Below, one piece after another: positions 1-5,242 of a DNA stretch of 5,242 bases. The stretch is from an uncultured Parabacteroides sp. (GTDB taxonomy: Bacteria > Bacteroidota > Bacteroidia > Bacteroidales > Tannerellaceae), in contig URGO01000184.1 in NCBI GenBank assembly GCA_900547435.1, forward strand, positions 1-5,242, written 5' to 3'. Below the pieces are notes generated by a model. The model was not told the DNA's origin. It did no database searches and saw only the letters and a list, made by a program, of their open reading frames with translations. A program made the position numbers and the translations under genes. Position 1 is the first letter of the stretch; the number at the start of each line of letters is the position of its first letter.

Positions 1-830
1 ATATATTTCGATTGCTTGTGCTTGTCGTTGCATTCGCCGTGTTGTTATATCCTACAGTCAGTAGTTATGTAAATGAAAAGAATGGTTCGAAAGTTGTATC
101 GAATTATGATGCGGAAAGTGTTCGTTTGAGTAATGCAGAAAAAGAAAAGATGCTTGAGGACGCTCGTGCATACAATAAGGAAATGCTGAGTAATATTGAT
201 TTGATTGACCCTTTTTCTCAGGGGGAAAAAAGTTTGGATGCTCGATATGAAAGCTTATTAAATATAGATGGATCTGGCATGATGGGCTATATTCGTATTC
301 CTAAGATCAAAGTCGAGATTCCTATTTATCATGGAACTTCTGAATCTGTATTGCAGGCTGGTGTTGGTCATTTCTGGGGAACTTCTCTTCCTGTTGGTGG
401 CAAAAGTACGCATACGGTATTAACAGGTCATAGGGGTTTGCCTACAAAAACATTATTTACGAATATGGATAAGCTTGTCGAAGGGGATGTGTTCTACATC
501 AAAGTCTTAGATGAGACATTGGCATATAAAGTGGATCAAATACTTACTGTATTACCAGAAGAAACAGAAGCTTTATCAATCGTACCTGGACAAGATTATG
601 CGACATTAGTTACTTGTACTCCATACGCAATCAATACGCATAGACTCTTGGTTAGAGGTCATCGTATTCCGTATAAGGAAGCTGTAAAGATTGAGAAAAA
701 CACTAGTACAGGTATAGAATTATCATTTACTACAAAGGTATTGATTGTAACACTTGGAATTATTTTTATAGGACTTGTTATAGCCATGCTATATAGTTTG
801 TATGATAAGAGAAGGAGGAAGAAAAAGTGA
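1..830 (+). CDS. Class C (pilus) sortase, 5' truncated by window edge
   Basis: This is a membrane-bound cysteine transpeptidase that cleaves LPXTG-like sorting signals and polymerises pilin subunits on the outside of a Gram-positive cell. The open frame runs in from base 3 with no start, so TTG at 12 is only an internal codon; counting from it gives 272 residues. Residues 1-13 are the end of an N-terminal membrane segment ending in LLYPTVSSY. The DPF at 66-68 is the lid motif typical of class C. The catalytic triad is visible: His140 in TGHRG, Cys202 in TLVTCTP, and Arg211 in THRLLVRG, nine residues after the Cys as in pneumococcal SrtC. Residues 243-263 form a second membrane segment followed by a KRRRKKK tail, also a class C trait. 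The stop overlaps the next start (GTGA), so the two genes are likely co-transcribed and translationally coupled. Only a few N-terminal residues should be missing. Which pilus locus it belongs to cannot be told. Confidence 0.93.
   Translation, partial: IFRLLVLVVAFAVLLYPTVSSYVNEKNGSKVVSNYDAESVRLSNAEKEKMLEDARAYNKEMLSNIDLIDPFSQGEKSLDARYESLLNIDGSGMMGYIRIPKIKVEIPIYHGTSESVLQAGVGHFWGTSLPVGGKSTHTVLTGHRGLPTKTLFTNMDKLVEGDVFYIKVLDETLAYKVDQILTVLPEETEALSIVPGQDYATLVTCTPYAINTHRLLVRGHRIPYKEAVKIEKNTSTGIELSFTTKVLIVTLGIIFIGLVIAMLYSLYDKRRRKKK
812..818 (+). promoter_or_regulatory. Strong ribosome binding site for the pilin-like gene
   Basis: AAGGAGG lies 8 bases before the GTG at 827, inside the last codons of the sortase gene. 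It is a near-perfect anti-16S match at ideal spacing. It decides the GTG start, since the next in-frame ATG is 30 codons downstream and would remove the signal peptide. Such a strong site suits a Firmicute and contrasts with the genes on the right of the window. Confidence 0.85.
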
Positions 831-1507
831 TTAAACAATTAAAGATACATTCGCTCTTTCTACTCCTTATTAGCTTGTTGTTTGTCTCTCTTATTCAAGT
901 TCATGCGGACAGCAGAATGGGAAGTATTGACATTGATTATAAGGGAAGAACAGATAGTCAGGAAGAGATTATCTTGTCTGGAGCTAAGTTTGAGATTATA
1001 CCCATTCAATATGTAGAAAATGGAAATTGGGCATGGCAATCTTCATTTGTGGATTGTGGTGTTTCACTTCATGATACAAGCGCTGAAGCTAGAAATAAAC
1101 AGGCAAAACAGTTATTAGAATATGCTAGAAAAAAAGGTATTTCTGGAAATCAACAGCGTACAGATAGTATGGGGCATACTGTATTTAGTAATTTAAATGA
1201 AGGTATGTATTTGATTGCACAGATTGGTTCTTTAAAGAATGGAAATGATACGTTTGAATCTGCACCATTTTTAGTAAGTGTTCCATCCGATATAGATGGA
1301 TATCTCATGTATGATGTAAAGGTAGAACCAAAGGTGACATGGCTTACAAATAATGTGCCTCCTTCTGTTCCAAAAAAACCAAGTGAGAAGAATCCTCCAA
1401 AAGATACAAATACGGGTGTTCAAATGAAAAAAACGATTTGGATTCGTTCATACGCTTGTTTTAGTTTGGAATTTGTCCGCCTGAAGGCATTCAGAAACTA
1501 TTTATAG
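827..1507 (+). CDS. Secreted pilin-like (LPXTG-type) surface protein, C-terminus replaced at a junction
   Basis: This is probably an ancillary or minor pilin, or a wall-anchored surface protein handled by the overlapping class C sortase. It starts at GTG (827). Residues 1-27 form a signal peptide with a hydrophobic core at 9-25 and a likely cut after VHA. The mature part shows pilin-type features: GSIDIDYKG near 32-40, SGAKFEI at 51-57, FSNLNEGMYLIAQ at 120-132, SAPFLVSVP at 145-153, and YDVKVEPK at 162-169. This arrangement resembles the beta-sandwich domains of streptococcal-type pilins. A Pro/Lys-rich linker (178-191) leads to DTNTGVQ at 193-199, which looks like a divergent sorting motif. 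A hydrophobic helix and basic tail should follow. Instead residues 200-226 are an unrelated tail with scattered charges ending at TAG 1507. I infer that the true gene continues elsewhere and that the sequence from about 1424-1433 is foreign to it. Domain family is moderately sure; the exact pilin type is not. Confidence 0.75.
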   Translation: MIKQLKIHSLFLLLISLLFVSLIQVHADSRMGSIDIDYKGRTDSQEEIILSGAKFEIIPIQYVENGNWAWQSSFVDCGVSLHDTSAEARNKQAKQLLEYARKKGISGNQQRTDSMGHTVFSNLNEGMYLIAQIGSLKNGNDTFESAPFLVSVPSDIDGYLMYDVKVEPKVTWLTNNVPPSVPKKPSEKNPPKDTNTGVQMKKTIWIRSYACFSLEFVRLKAFRNYL

Positions 1508-1551
1508 ATAGTGTAAATCGTTGGTTTATAATGAATAATGTGTCTAAGTAA
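1424..1551 (+). other. Junction zone: possible end of an unrelated gene fused to the pilin-like gene
   Basis: The pilin-like reading frame loses sense at 1424, next to a run of seven A (1427-1433). Downstream there is no recognisable gene. Three frames stay open for short stretches. Frame 0 reaches TAG at 1507. A second reads EKNDLDSFIRLF and stops at TAG 1462-1464. The same frame, after that stop, reads CPPEGIQKLFIDSVNRWF, continues for a few more residues, and ends at TAA 1549-1551 without a good start. Either of the latter two could be the 3' tail of a Bacteroides-like gene whose front is absent from this contig. I do not recognise any of them. The presence of a boundary is well supported by the lost anchor and the change in composition; its exact base is not. 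Confidence 0.55.
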
Positions 1552-1591
1552 TTGTCCGGCAGCATTCTGATGATTCTTCGAACGGGAGGTT

Positions 1592-1599
1592 TACCTTTG
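1592..1599 (+). promoter_or_regulatory. Candidate Bacteroides -7 promoter element before the DUF4837 gene
   Basis: TACCTTTG matches the Bacteroides sigma-ABfr -7 consensus TAnnTTTG exactly. It would start a transcript around 1603-1606, leaving a leader of roughly 45 bases before the ATG at 1649. I see no clear TTTG at the expected -33 distance (about 19-21 bases upstream), so this rests on one box only. Confidence 0.4.
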
Positions 1600-1648
1600 C
1601 GACATACTTTTTCAATCGTGTATGTTTATAGAATAAAAAAATCGAATT

Positions 1649-2662
1649 ATGAAAAGCATGAAGCAGAGTAATTGTTTATTGTATCTGTGTATGCTGGCGG
1701 CTTTATGGCTTGCCGGCTGCACTCCGGGAAAGAAGGGGAAAGTCCTTGTCGAAAAGCGTTCTACCGGATTGCCTTTTGAGGTGGTTGTGGTCAGTGAGAC
1801 CAAGTATTGGAAGAGCATTCTCGGAGAGCGTCTTCGGGATGAATTGGAAAAGCCCTATCCGGCACTTCCCCAGCGTGAGGCGACTTCGCGAATCAGTTAT
1901 TGCGAGCCTTATCATTTCAACGGATTGATGCGTTATGTGCGCAATATCCTTATTGTAGATATAGATGATAAAGTCTATACACAAACGAAATTGGTTTCAG
2001 AGAATGATGTTTGGGCAAGTGCGCAATTGGTCTTGCGTCTTCAATCGCCTTCATCGGTCGATTTGGAAAAATACTTGATTGAGCGGGGAGATACGTTGAA
2101 TACGCTTATCCGCCAATCTGAACAGCAGCGTTATGTTGCGTATTTGGCCGATTATCACAGTTCATTTGTCGATAAATCTGCTCGTGAGCAATTCCATCTT
2201 CGCGTTCATGCGCCCGAAGGATTCGATTCGTTTAAGGAAGATTCTCTGTTCCTCTGGGTGTCAAACAATGCGAATAGCGGACGGATGGATATGGTTTTCT
2301 ATGACTTTCCGGCAGAAAGCGAGCAGGACTTGGCTATCCCGCACCTGATTGCTATGCGCGATTCGGTCATGAAGCGGAATATCCTCGGAAGTTTCGATGG
2401 CTCTTATATGACTACCGAAAAACGAGTTGATGTGCAGGGCGAAACGATTAAAGAGGGCCAATCCCCTTCGATATTGATTCGCGGCTTATGGCGTGTGGAG
2501 GGAGATATGATGGGCGGTCCTTTTGTATCGCGCGCTTTGTTCGACAAAGCAAGGCATCGCGTGGTTGTGGCTGAAGGTTTTGTCTATGCTCCGGAGACGA
2601 ATAAAAAGAATTATATGCACCGTTTGGAGTCTTCTCTGAGGACTGTTCGGTTATTGCCTTGA
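1649..2662 (+). CDS. DUF4837 family lipoprotein
   Basis: This is a predicted envelope lipoprotein of unknown function from a family found in Bacteroidota. The 337-residue protein begins with a lipoprotein signal peptide: a hydrophobic stretch at 10-22 and lipobox LAGC with the lipidated Cys at 24 (21 if the second Met is used). The bases after the Cys encode TPGKKGK, which lacks an acidic surface-export signal, so a periplasm-facing location is more likely than surface exposure. Family-like segments include LPFEVVVVSETKYW at 41-54, RNILIVDID at 98-106, VWASAQ at 121-126, IRGLWRVEGDMMGGPFVS at 277-294, and AEGFVYAPETNKKNYMHRLES at 308-328. I assign the family from recall of these conserved blocks, not from a search. 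No membrane segment other than the signal is evident. There is a possible promoter box at 1592-1599 and an AAAAAAATCGAATT leader before the ATG with no Shine-Dalgarno, as usual in Bacteroides. The next gene lies 105 bases on, past a repeat array, so co-transcription is uncertain. Confidence 0.88.
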   Translation: MKSMKQSNCLLYLCMLAALWLAGCTPGKKGKVLVEKRSTGLPFEVVVVSETKYWKSILGERLRDELEKPYPALPQREATSRISYCEPYHFNGLMRYVRNILIVDIDDKVYTQTKLVSENDVWASAQLVLRLQSPSSVDLEKYLIERGDTLNTLIRQSEQQRYVAYLADYHSSFVDKSAREQFHLRVHAPEGFDSFKEDSLFLWVSNNANSGRMDMVFYDFPAESEQDLAIPHLIAMRDSVMKRNILGSFDGSYMTTEKRVDVQGETIKEGQSPSILIRGLWRVEGDMMGGPFVSRALFDKARHRVVVAEGFVYAPETNKKNYMHRLESSLRTVRLLP

Positions 2663-2743
2663 AAATACCCATTAGTTTGCTGAAAATAACCGATATTTTT
2701 TTAGAATGTCGGTTATTTTTGCGAAAATATCGGTTATTTTTGT
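2661..2743 (+). repeat. Imperfect ~21-bp tandem/inverted repeat array in the intergenic gap
   Basis: Four successive units begin with GAAAATA or GAATG at 2661, 2682, 2704 and 2723, giving lengths of 21, 22, 19 and 21 bases. Units 3 and 4 share TCGGTTATTTTTG (2709-2721 and 2730-2742). Unit 2 carries the same core in reverse. Bases 2683-2699 (AAAATAACCGATATTTT) are the exact reverse complement of 2724-2740, a perfect 17-bp stem with a 24-base loop. Unit 3 (2709-2719) can pair with 2683-2693 instead, over 11 bp, so two hairpins compete. Possible roles are a terminator for the lipoprotein gene, a regulator site with two-helical-turn spacing, or a dispersed intergenic repeat of the genome. The sequence alone does not choose between these. 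Confidence 0.8.
2714..2742 (+). promoter_or_regulatory. Two repeat-borne -7-like boxes before the acetyltransferase gene
   Basis: TATTTTTG occurs at 2714-2721 and again at 2735-2742, each matching TAnnTTTG. Both lie inside the 13-base direct repeat, so they may be a by-product of it. No TTTG at a proper -33 distance was found. AGGAGG at 2744-2749 follows directly but sits 18 bases from the ATG at 2768, too far for a standard ribosome binding site. Confidence 0.3.
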
Positions 2744-2767
2744 AGGAGGATAAAATCAAGGGTTGGA

Positions 2768-3343
2768 ATGACAGAAAAAGAGAAAGCAAAAGCAGGTTTG
2801 CTGTATGACGCAAACTATGATGAGGAATTGATTCGTGAACGCATGGTTTGTGCGGACTTGACGTATGAGTTGAACCGCCTGAGTCCGTCACAGACGGGAG
2901 AGCGGGATGCGTTATTGCGCCGGTTGTTCGGAAAAACAAAAGGTTCGCTTATGGTGGTATCTCCTTTCTTTTGTGATTATGGCTATAATATAGAGGTAGG
3001 CGAGAACTTCTTTATGAATATGAATTGCGTGATTTTGGACGGAGCAAAGGTTACTTTCGGCGACAATGTCTTCGTTGCTCCCGGATGTGGTTTCTATACG
3101 GCCGGACATCCTTTGGATAAGGAGCGGAGAAACCAAGGGCTGGAGTATGCCTATCCGATAACCATCGGCAATAATGTCTGGATTGGCGCGCAAGTGTGTG
3201 TATTACCCGGTGTAACCATCGGTGATAATAGTGTGATTGGCGCGGGAAGTGTCGTTACGAAAAGCATTCCCGCCAATGTCTTGGCGGCAGGAAACCCTTG
3301 TCGGGTAATTCGGTCGATTGAAAATGAAAATTTAAATAAATAA
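2768..3343 (+). CDS. Maltose/galactoside O-acetyltransferase family protein (LacA/Maa/NodL type)
   Basis: This is a cytoplasmic acetyl-CoA-dependent sugar O-acetyltransferase of the left-handed beta-helix (hexapeptide repeat) class, acting as a trimer. The 191-residue length is normal for the family. Residues 3-55 form the N-terminal Mac domain (AGLLYDANYDEEL at 9-21, CADLTYELNR at 28-37). Hexapeptide repeats follow from about 70 to 178, including NCVILDGAKVTFGDN, ITIGNNVWIGA and VTIGDNSVIGAGSVVT, and the end AGNPCRVIRSI is typical. His114 in YTAGHPLD matches the catalytic His of E. coli LacA, and Asn84 in FFMNMN matches its substrate-site Asn. The true sugar acceptor cannot be predicted; a detoxifying or salvage role is usual. 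The start at 2768 keeps the Mac domain intact. It is convergent with the methyltransferase gene downstream. Start and family are well supported; specificity is not. Confidence 0.92.
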   Translation: MTEKEKAKAGLLYDANYDEELIRERMVCADLTYELNRLSPSQTGERDALLRRLFGKTKGSLMVVSPFFCDYGYNIEVGENFFMNMNCVILDGAKVTFGDNVFVAPGCGFYTAGHPLDKERRNQGLEYAYPITIGNNVWIGAQVCVLPGVTIGDNSVIGAGSVVTKSIPANVLAAGNPCRVIRSIENENLNK

Positions 3344-3359
3344 GTATAAGAAAGAATTT

Positions 3360-3391
3360 CGGGGCAAAGACTTTTTGCCTTCTACACCCCG
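3360..3391. terminator. Possible bidirectional terminator hairpin between convergent genes
   Basis: GGCAAA (3363-3368) pairs with TTTGCC (3374-3379) across a 5-base loop, and CGGGG (3360-3364) can instead pair with CCCCG (3387-3391). The hairpin sits midway in the 54-base gap between two converging stops, where a shared terminator is expected. No long T tract follows on either strand, so a strong intrinsic terminator is doubtful. Confidence 0.4.
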
Positions 3392-3397
3392 TATTCA

Positions 3398-4786
3398 TTA
3401 TTCCGGCAACTTTACTTCTTCCGGAATATAGCTGCTTCGGATTCTCCATTCTTGCGGATAGAGGTTGTTGGCCCGGTTGCCTAAATGCTTGACGAAACCG
3501 ATAGGTCTGTTCCGGTAAGTCAGCAAGGCATATCCTTTGGGAGTAGTTTCGGATAGAGTCAACGTTTCTTTCCGCAGGTAAGCGATGGCTTGATTCCAAT
3601 CTACTTCTACTTCTGGAAAAACATTCCGGTTTAAGCGGATGCTTAACGCTAAGGATTGAGCGGGAATCAAGTCTTTTCCTTTCAACTCACCGATTTCGAC
3701 ACCGGCGGTCAATATATGGAGTTTTTCTTGTAGGAGCGGATAAATAGCCTGTACTTCCGGCGGAAGAAGATAAAGGGTGTTGTCTTTCCATGCCGGGGTA
3801 TAATCGTCCGGGGTGAGGTAGTTTATGACCTCTTTCGGCATAGCCGGTGTGTTTTTCCCTTTTGCTTTTTTCTCTTTGGACTTATTCCGATAACGGATTG
3901 TTTCGACATCTCCCTCTGCTTTTCGTAAAACCGCTAAGAAAAATCCTTCTCCTTTTGTGCGGTGTGGGAAGAAACGGTAAACCGGAATGTCATGTTTCAG
4001 TGCACCACAGATGTTCCATTCCGGATTGACCGGAATATTTTCCGGCTGGGCTCCGAGCTCTTCTATTATATAATGGATATTTTCTTCATCCTCTTCCGTA
4101 TTATAGGTGCAGGTACTGTATATTAATAGTCCTCCGGGCTTCAGGGCATTCCAGATATCGTGGATGATTCTTTTTTGGCGTGCGGCACAAAGTTCTACAT
4201 TTCCTACGCTCCATTCGCCGGTACTGTCACTGTCTTTGCGGAACATGCCTTCGCCCGAGCAGGGAACGTCGGCAACGATTATATCAAACAGATGTGTCAA
4301 CGCGCCGATTTCCTCCGGATCATTGTTGGTGACGATGTTGGCGGGAAATCCCCATTTCTGTATGTTTTCCGCCAGGACATAACTGCGTGAGCGAATGACT
4401 TCGTTGCTTACCAGGACGCTTCCTTGGGGTAATAAGCTCTGCAGATGAGTGGACTTTCCACCGGGAGCCGCACAAAGATCCAGACATACAACCGGTTTGT
4501 GTATCCATTGCTTTAGGGCTTGTTCCAGAAACATGGAAGATGCCTCTTGTACATAATAGGCTCCGGCATGAAAAAGCGGATCGAAGGTGAACGAGGGGCG
4601 TTCCGGCAGATAAAATCCTGTTTCGCACCACGCAACCGGAGTGCCGTTTGTGATCTGCATACCCTTTTGAGGATTCGTCCGGATGCTTACCGGTACCTCT
4701 TCTTGCAATGCTTTTGCAAACTTTTCATATTCTTTGTCGCCTAAAAGCGCTTGTGTCCGATGTATAAAATCAATAGGAAGTGCCAT
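3398..4786 (-). CDS. rsmF: RsmF-type 16S rRNA (cytosine-C5)-methyltransferase, NOL1/NOP2/Sun family
   Basis: This is an S-adenosylmethionine-dependent enzyme that makes 5-methylcytosine in rRNA; E. coli RsmF (YebU) modifies C1407 of 16S rRNA. The 462 residues are normal for the family. An N-terminal region (1-100) includes SIRTNP at 34-39 and YYVQEASSM at 77-85. The SAM site is LDLCAAPGGKSTHL at 102-115. The two catalytic cysteines are present: Cys176 in ADVPCSGEGMFRKD, and Cys226 in YSTCTYNTEEDEEN. A Lys-rich linker lies near 301-312, and the C-terminal RNA-binding part (about 317-462) ends in a PUA-like segment with GYALLTYRNRPIGFVKHLGNR. The long C-terminus points to RsmF rather than RsmB, which has an N-terminal NusB-like domain instead. 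It is transcribed divergently from the RsmI-like gene, with a candidate promoter in the shared 51-base gap. Family is certain; the exact target base is inferred. Confidence 0.93.
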   Translation of the reverse strand: MALPIDFIHRTQALLGDKEYEKFAKALQEEVPVSIRTNPQKGMQITNGTPVAWCETGFYLPERPSFTFDPLFHAGAYYVQEASSMFLEQALKQWIHKPVVCLDLCAAPGGKSTHLQSLLPQGSVLVSNEVIRSRSYVLAENIQKWGFPANIVTNNDPEEIGALTHLFDIIVADVPCSGEGMFRKDSDSTGEWSVGNVELCAARQKRIIHDIWNALKPGGLLIYSTCTYNTEEDEENIHYIIEELGAQPENIPVNPEWNICGALKHDIPVYRFFPHRTKGEGFFLAVLRKAEGDVETIRYRNKSKEKKAKGKNTPAMPKEVINYLTPDDYTPAWKDNTLYLLPPEVQAIYPLLQEKLHILTAGVEIGELKGKDLIPAQSLALSIRLNRNVFPEVEVDWNQAIAYLRKETLTLSETTPKGYALLTYRNRPIGFVKHLGNRANNLYPQEWRIRSSYIPEEVKLPE

Positions 4787-4805
4787 TTTGCATAAAAGTT
4801 TGGTG

Positions 4806-4813
4806 CAAAAATA
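4806..4813 (-). promoter_or_regulatory. Candidate -7 element for the rsmF-like gene
   Basis: Read on the minus strand this is TATTTTTG, a match to the Bacteroides TAnnTTTG box, 19 bases before the rsmF start codon. It would give a very short leader of roughly 10-15 bases. No matching -33 TTTG was found at the standard distance. Confidence 0.4.
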
Positions 4814-4814
4814 C

Positions 4815-4822
4815 TACATTTG
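4815..4822 (+). promoter_or_regulatory. Candidate -7 element for the RsmI-like gene
   Basis: TACATTTG matches the Bacteroides TAnnTTTG box 15 bases before the ATG at 4838, implying a leader of only about 10 bases. TTTG occurs at 4787-4790 and 4799-4802, but the gaps (24 and 12 bases) miss the usual 19-21. It lies one base from the opposing box at 4806-4813. Confidence 0.45.
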
Positions 4823-4837
4823 CGGAAAAATACAGAT

Positions 4838-5242
4838 ATGCAAGCATCTCTATTTCTTATACCGGTTACATTGGGCGATACGGAGCATCGCCGTGTATTG
4901 CCGGAATATAATCTTGAAGTCATTCGGGGTATCCGTCATTTTGTTGTCGAGAATGTCCGGACGGCGCGTCGCTTTTTGAAGAAAGCAGATCCGGCCATCG
5001 TGATAGATGACCTGACCTTTTATGAGTTGAACAAGCATACTTCGCCGGAAGTGGTGGCGGGCTATTTGGCTCCGTTGGCGAAAGGAGAATCGGTAGGGGT
5101 TATCTCAGAAGCCGGGTGTCCGGCGGTGGCCGATCCGGGAGCGGATGTCGTGGCCATAGCGCAGCGGAAGAGATATCCGGTCGTGCCGCTTGTCGGACCA
5201 TCGTCTATCATCTTGTCGGTTATGGCTTCCGGTTTCAATGGG
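4838..5242 (+). CDS. RsmI-like SAM-dependent methyltransferase (tetrapyrrole methylase fold), 3' truncated by window edge
   Basis: The frame is open from ATG 4838 to the window end, giving 135 codons, roughly the first half of a protein expected to be near 230-280 residues. It starts with LFLIPVTLGDTE (5-16), which takes the place of the ATPIGNLGD start of canonical RsmI. The SAM-binding type motif VGVISEAGCPAVADPG (86-101) and the PLVGPSSIILSVMASGFNG block (117-135) match the conserved blocks of RsmI and the wider cobalamin/tetrapyrrole methylase superfamily. E. coli RsmI makes 2'-O-methylcytidine at 16S position 1402. The divergent N-terminus suggests the RsmI-related paralogue common in Bacteroidota, so the rRNA target is inferred and not shown. 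It is divergent from rsmF with a 51-base gap. No Shine-Dalgarno is seen before the ATG, as expected for Bacteroides. The missing C-terminus prevents finer placement. Confidence 0.85.
   Translation, partial: MQASLFLIPVTLGDTEHRRVLPEYNLEVIRGIRHFVVENVRTARRFLKKADPAIVIDDLTFYELNKHTSPEVVAGYLAPLAKGESVGVISEAGCPAVADPGADVVAIAQRKRYPVVPLVGPSSIILSVMASGFNG

Noticed and set aside
12..14. TTG at 12 as the start of the sortase gene
   Set aside because: The frame is open to the window edge and the first residues fall in the middle of the N-terminal membrane segment expected for class C sortases, so the real start lies before the window.
1424..1551. Insertion-sequence end or attachment site at the composition break
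   Set aside because: No terminal inverted repeat, target duplication, recombinase gene or tRNA is visible nearby, so a mobile-element call is not supported.
1572..1590. tRNA-like T-loop (TTCGAAC)
   Set aside because: The flanking bases do not pair as a T-stem and no anticodon or acceptor arms are found around it.
1612..1984. Minus-strand and alternate-frame open frames over the DUF4837 start
   Set aside because: They lie opposite or inside a well-supported lipoprotein gene and show no domain or start signal of their own.
2448..2939. 163-residue minus-strand open frame
   Set aside because: It overlaps the lipoprotein end, the repeat array and the acetyltransferase start; its Lys/Asn-rich middle is simply the translated repeat, and no family is recognisable.
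4107..4744. Plus-strand open frames opposite rsmF
   Set aside because: The minus-strand protein carries all catalytic motifs of its family across this stretch; the opposite frames are shadows of it.

Overview
The window looks like two genomic backgrounds joined end to end. The left part, about 1 to 1430, reads as a low-GC Gram-positive (Firmicutes-type) pilus or surface-protein locus. It holds the 3' part of a class C sortase gene and, overlapping it by 4 bases (GTGA), a secreted pilin-like protein. Evidence for the source is the sortase family itself, a strong AAGGAGG ribosome binding site with 8-base spacing, a GTG start, and AT-rich codon use. The right part, about 1434 to 5242, is visibly richer in G+C and reads as a Bacteroides-like chromosome. 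It contains a DUF4837 lipoprotein (a Bacteroidota family), matches to the Bacteroides -7 promoter element TAnnTTTG, weak or absent Shine-Dalgarno sequences at most starts, and ordinary housekeeping genes.

Layout: 1-830, class C sortase, 5' end cut by the window edge. 827-1507, pilin-like protein that loses its expected membrane anchor right after a DTNTGVQ motif near 1424. 1424-1648, junction and gene-poor stretch with a possible remnant of another gene and a possible promoter. 1649-2662, DUF4837 lipoprotein. 2663-2767, intergenic array of imperfect ~21-bp repeats containing a perfect 17-base inverted repeat. 2768-3343, maltose/galactoside O-acetyltransferase family. 3344-3397, convergent gap with hairpin potential. 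3398-4786 on the minus strand, an RsmF-type rRNA m5C methyltransferase. 4787-4837, a 51-base divergent promoter region with two adjacent opposing -7-like boxes. 4838-5242, start of an RsmI-like (tetrapyrrole methylase fold) methyltransferase, cut by the window end.

The sortase and pilin-like protein would work together: the sortase polymerises or anchors pilin subunits on a Gram-positive wall. Nothing on the right side is connected to them. On the right, the two divergent methyltransferase genes may both serve 16S rRNA modification near the decoding site, while the lipoprotein and acetyltransferase have no evident link to them. The most notable observation is the abrupt boundary inside the pilin-like gene. 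A chimeric assembly is the simplest explanation, and real gene transfer is the less likely alternative. I see no convincing undescribed system. The inter-gene repeat array and the compact divergent promoter are the features most worth checking as real biology.
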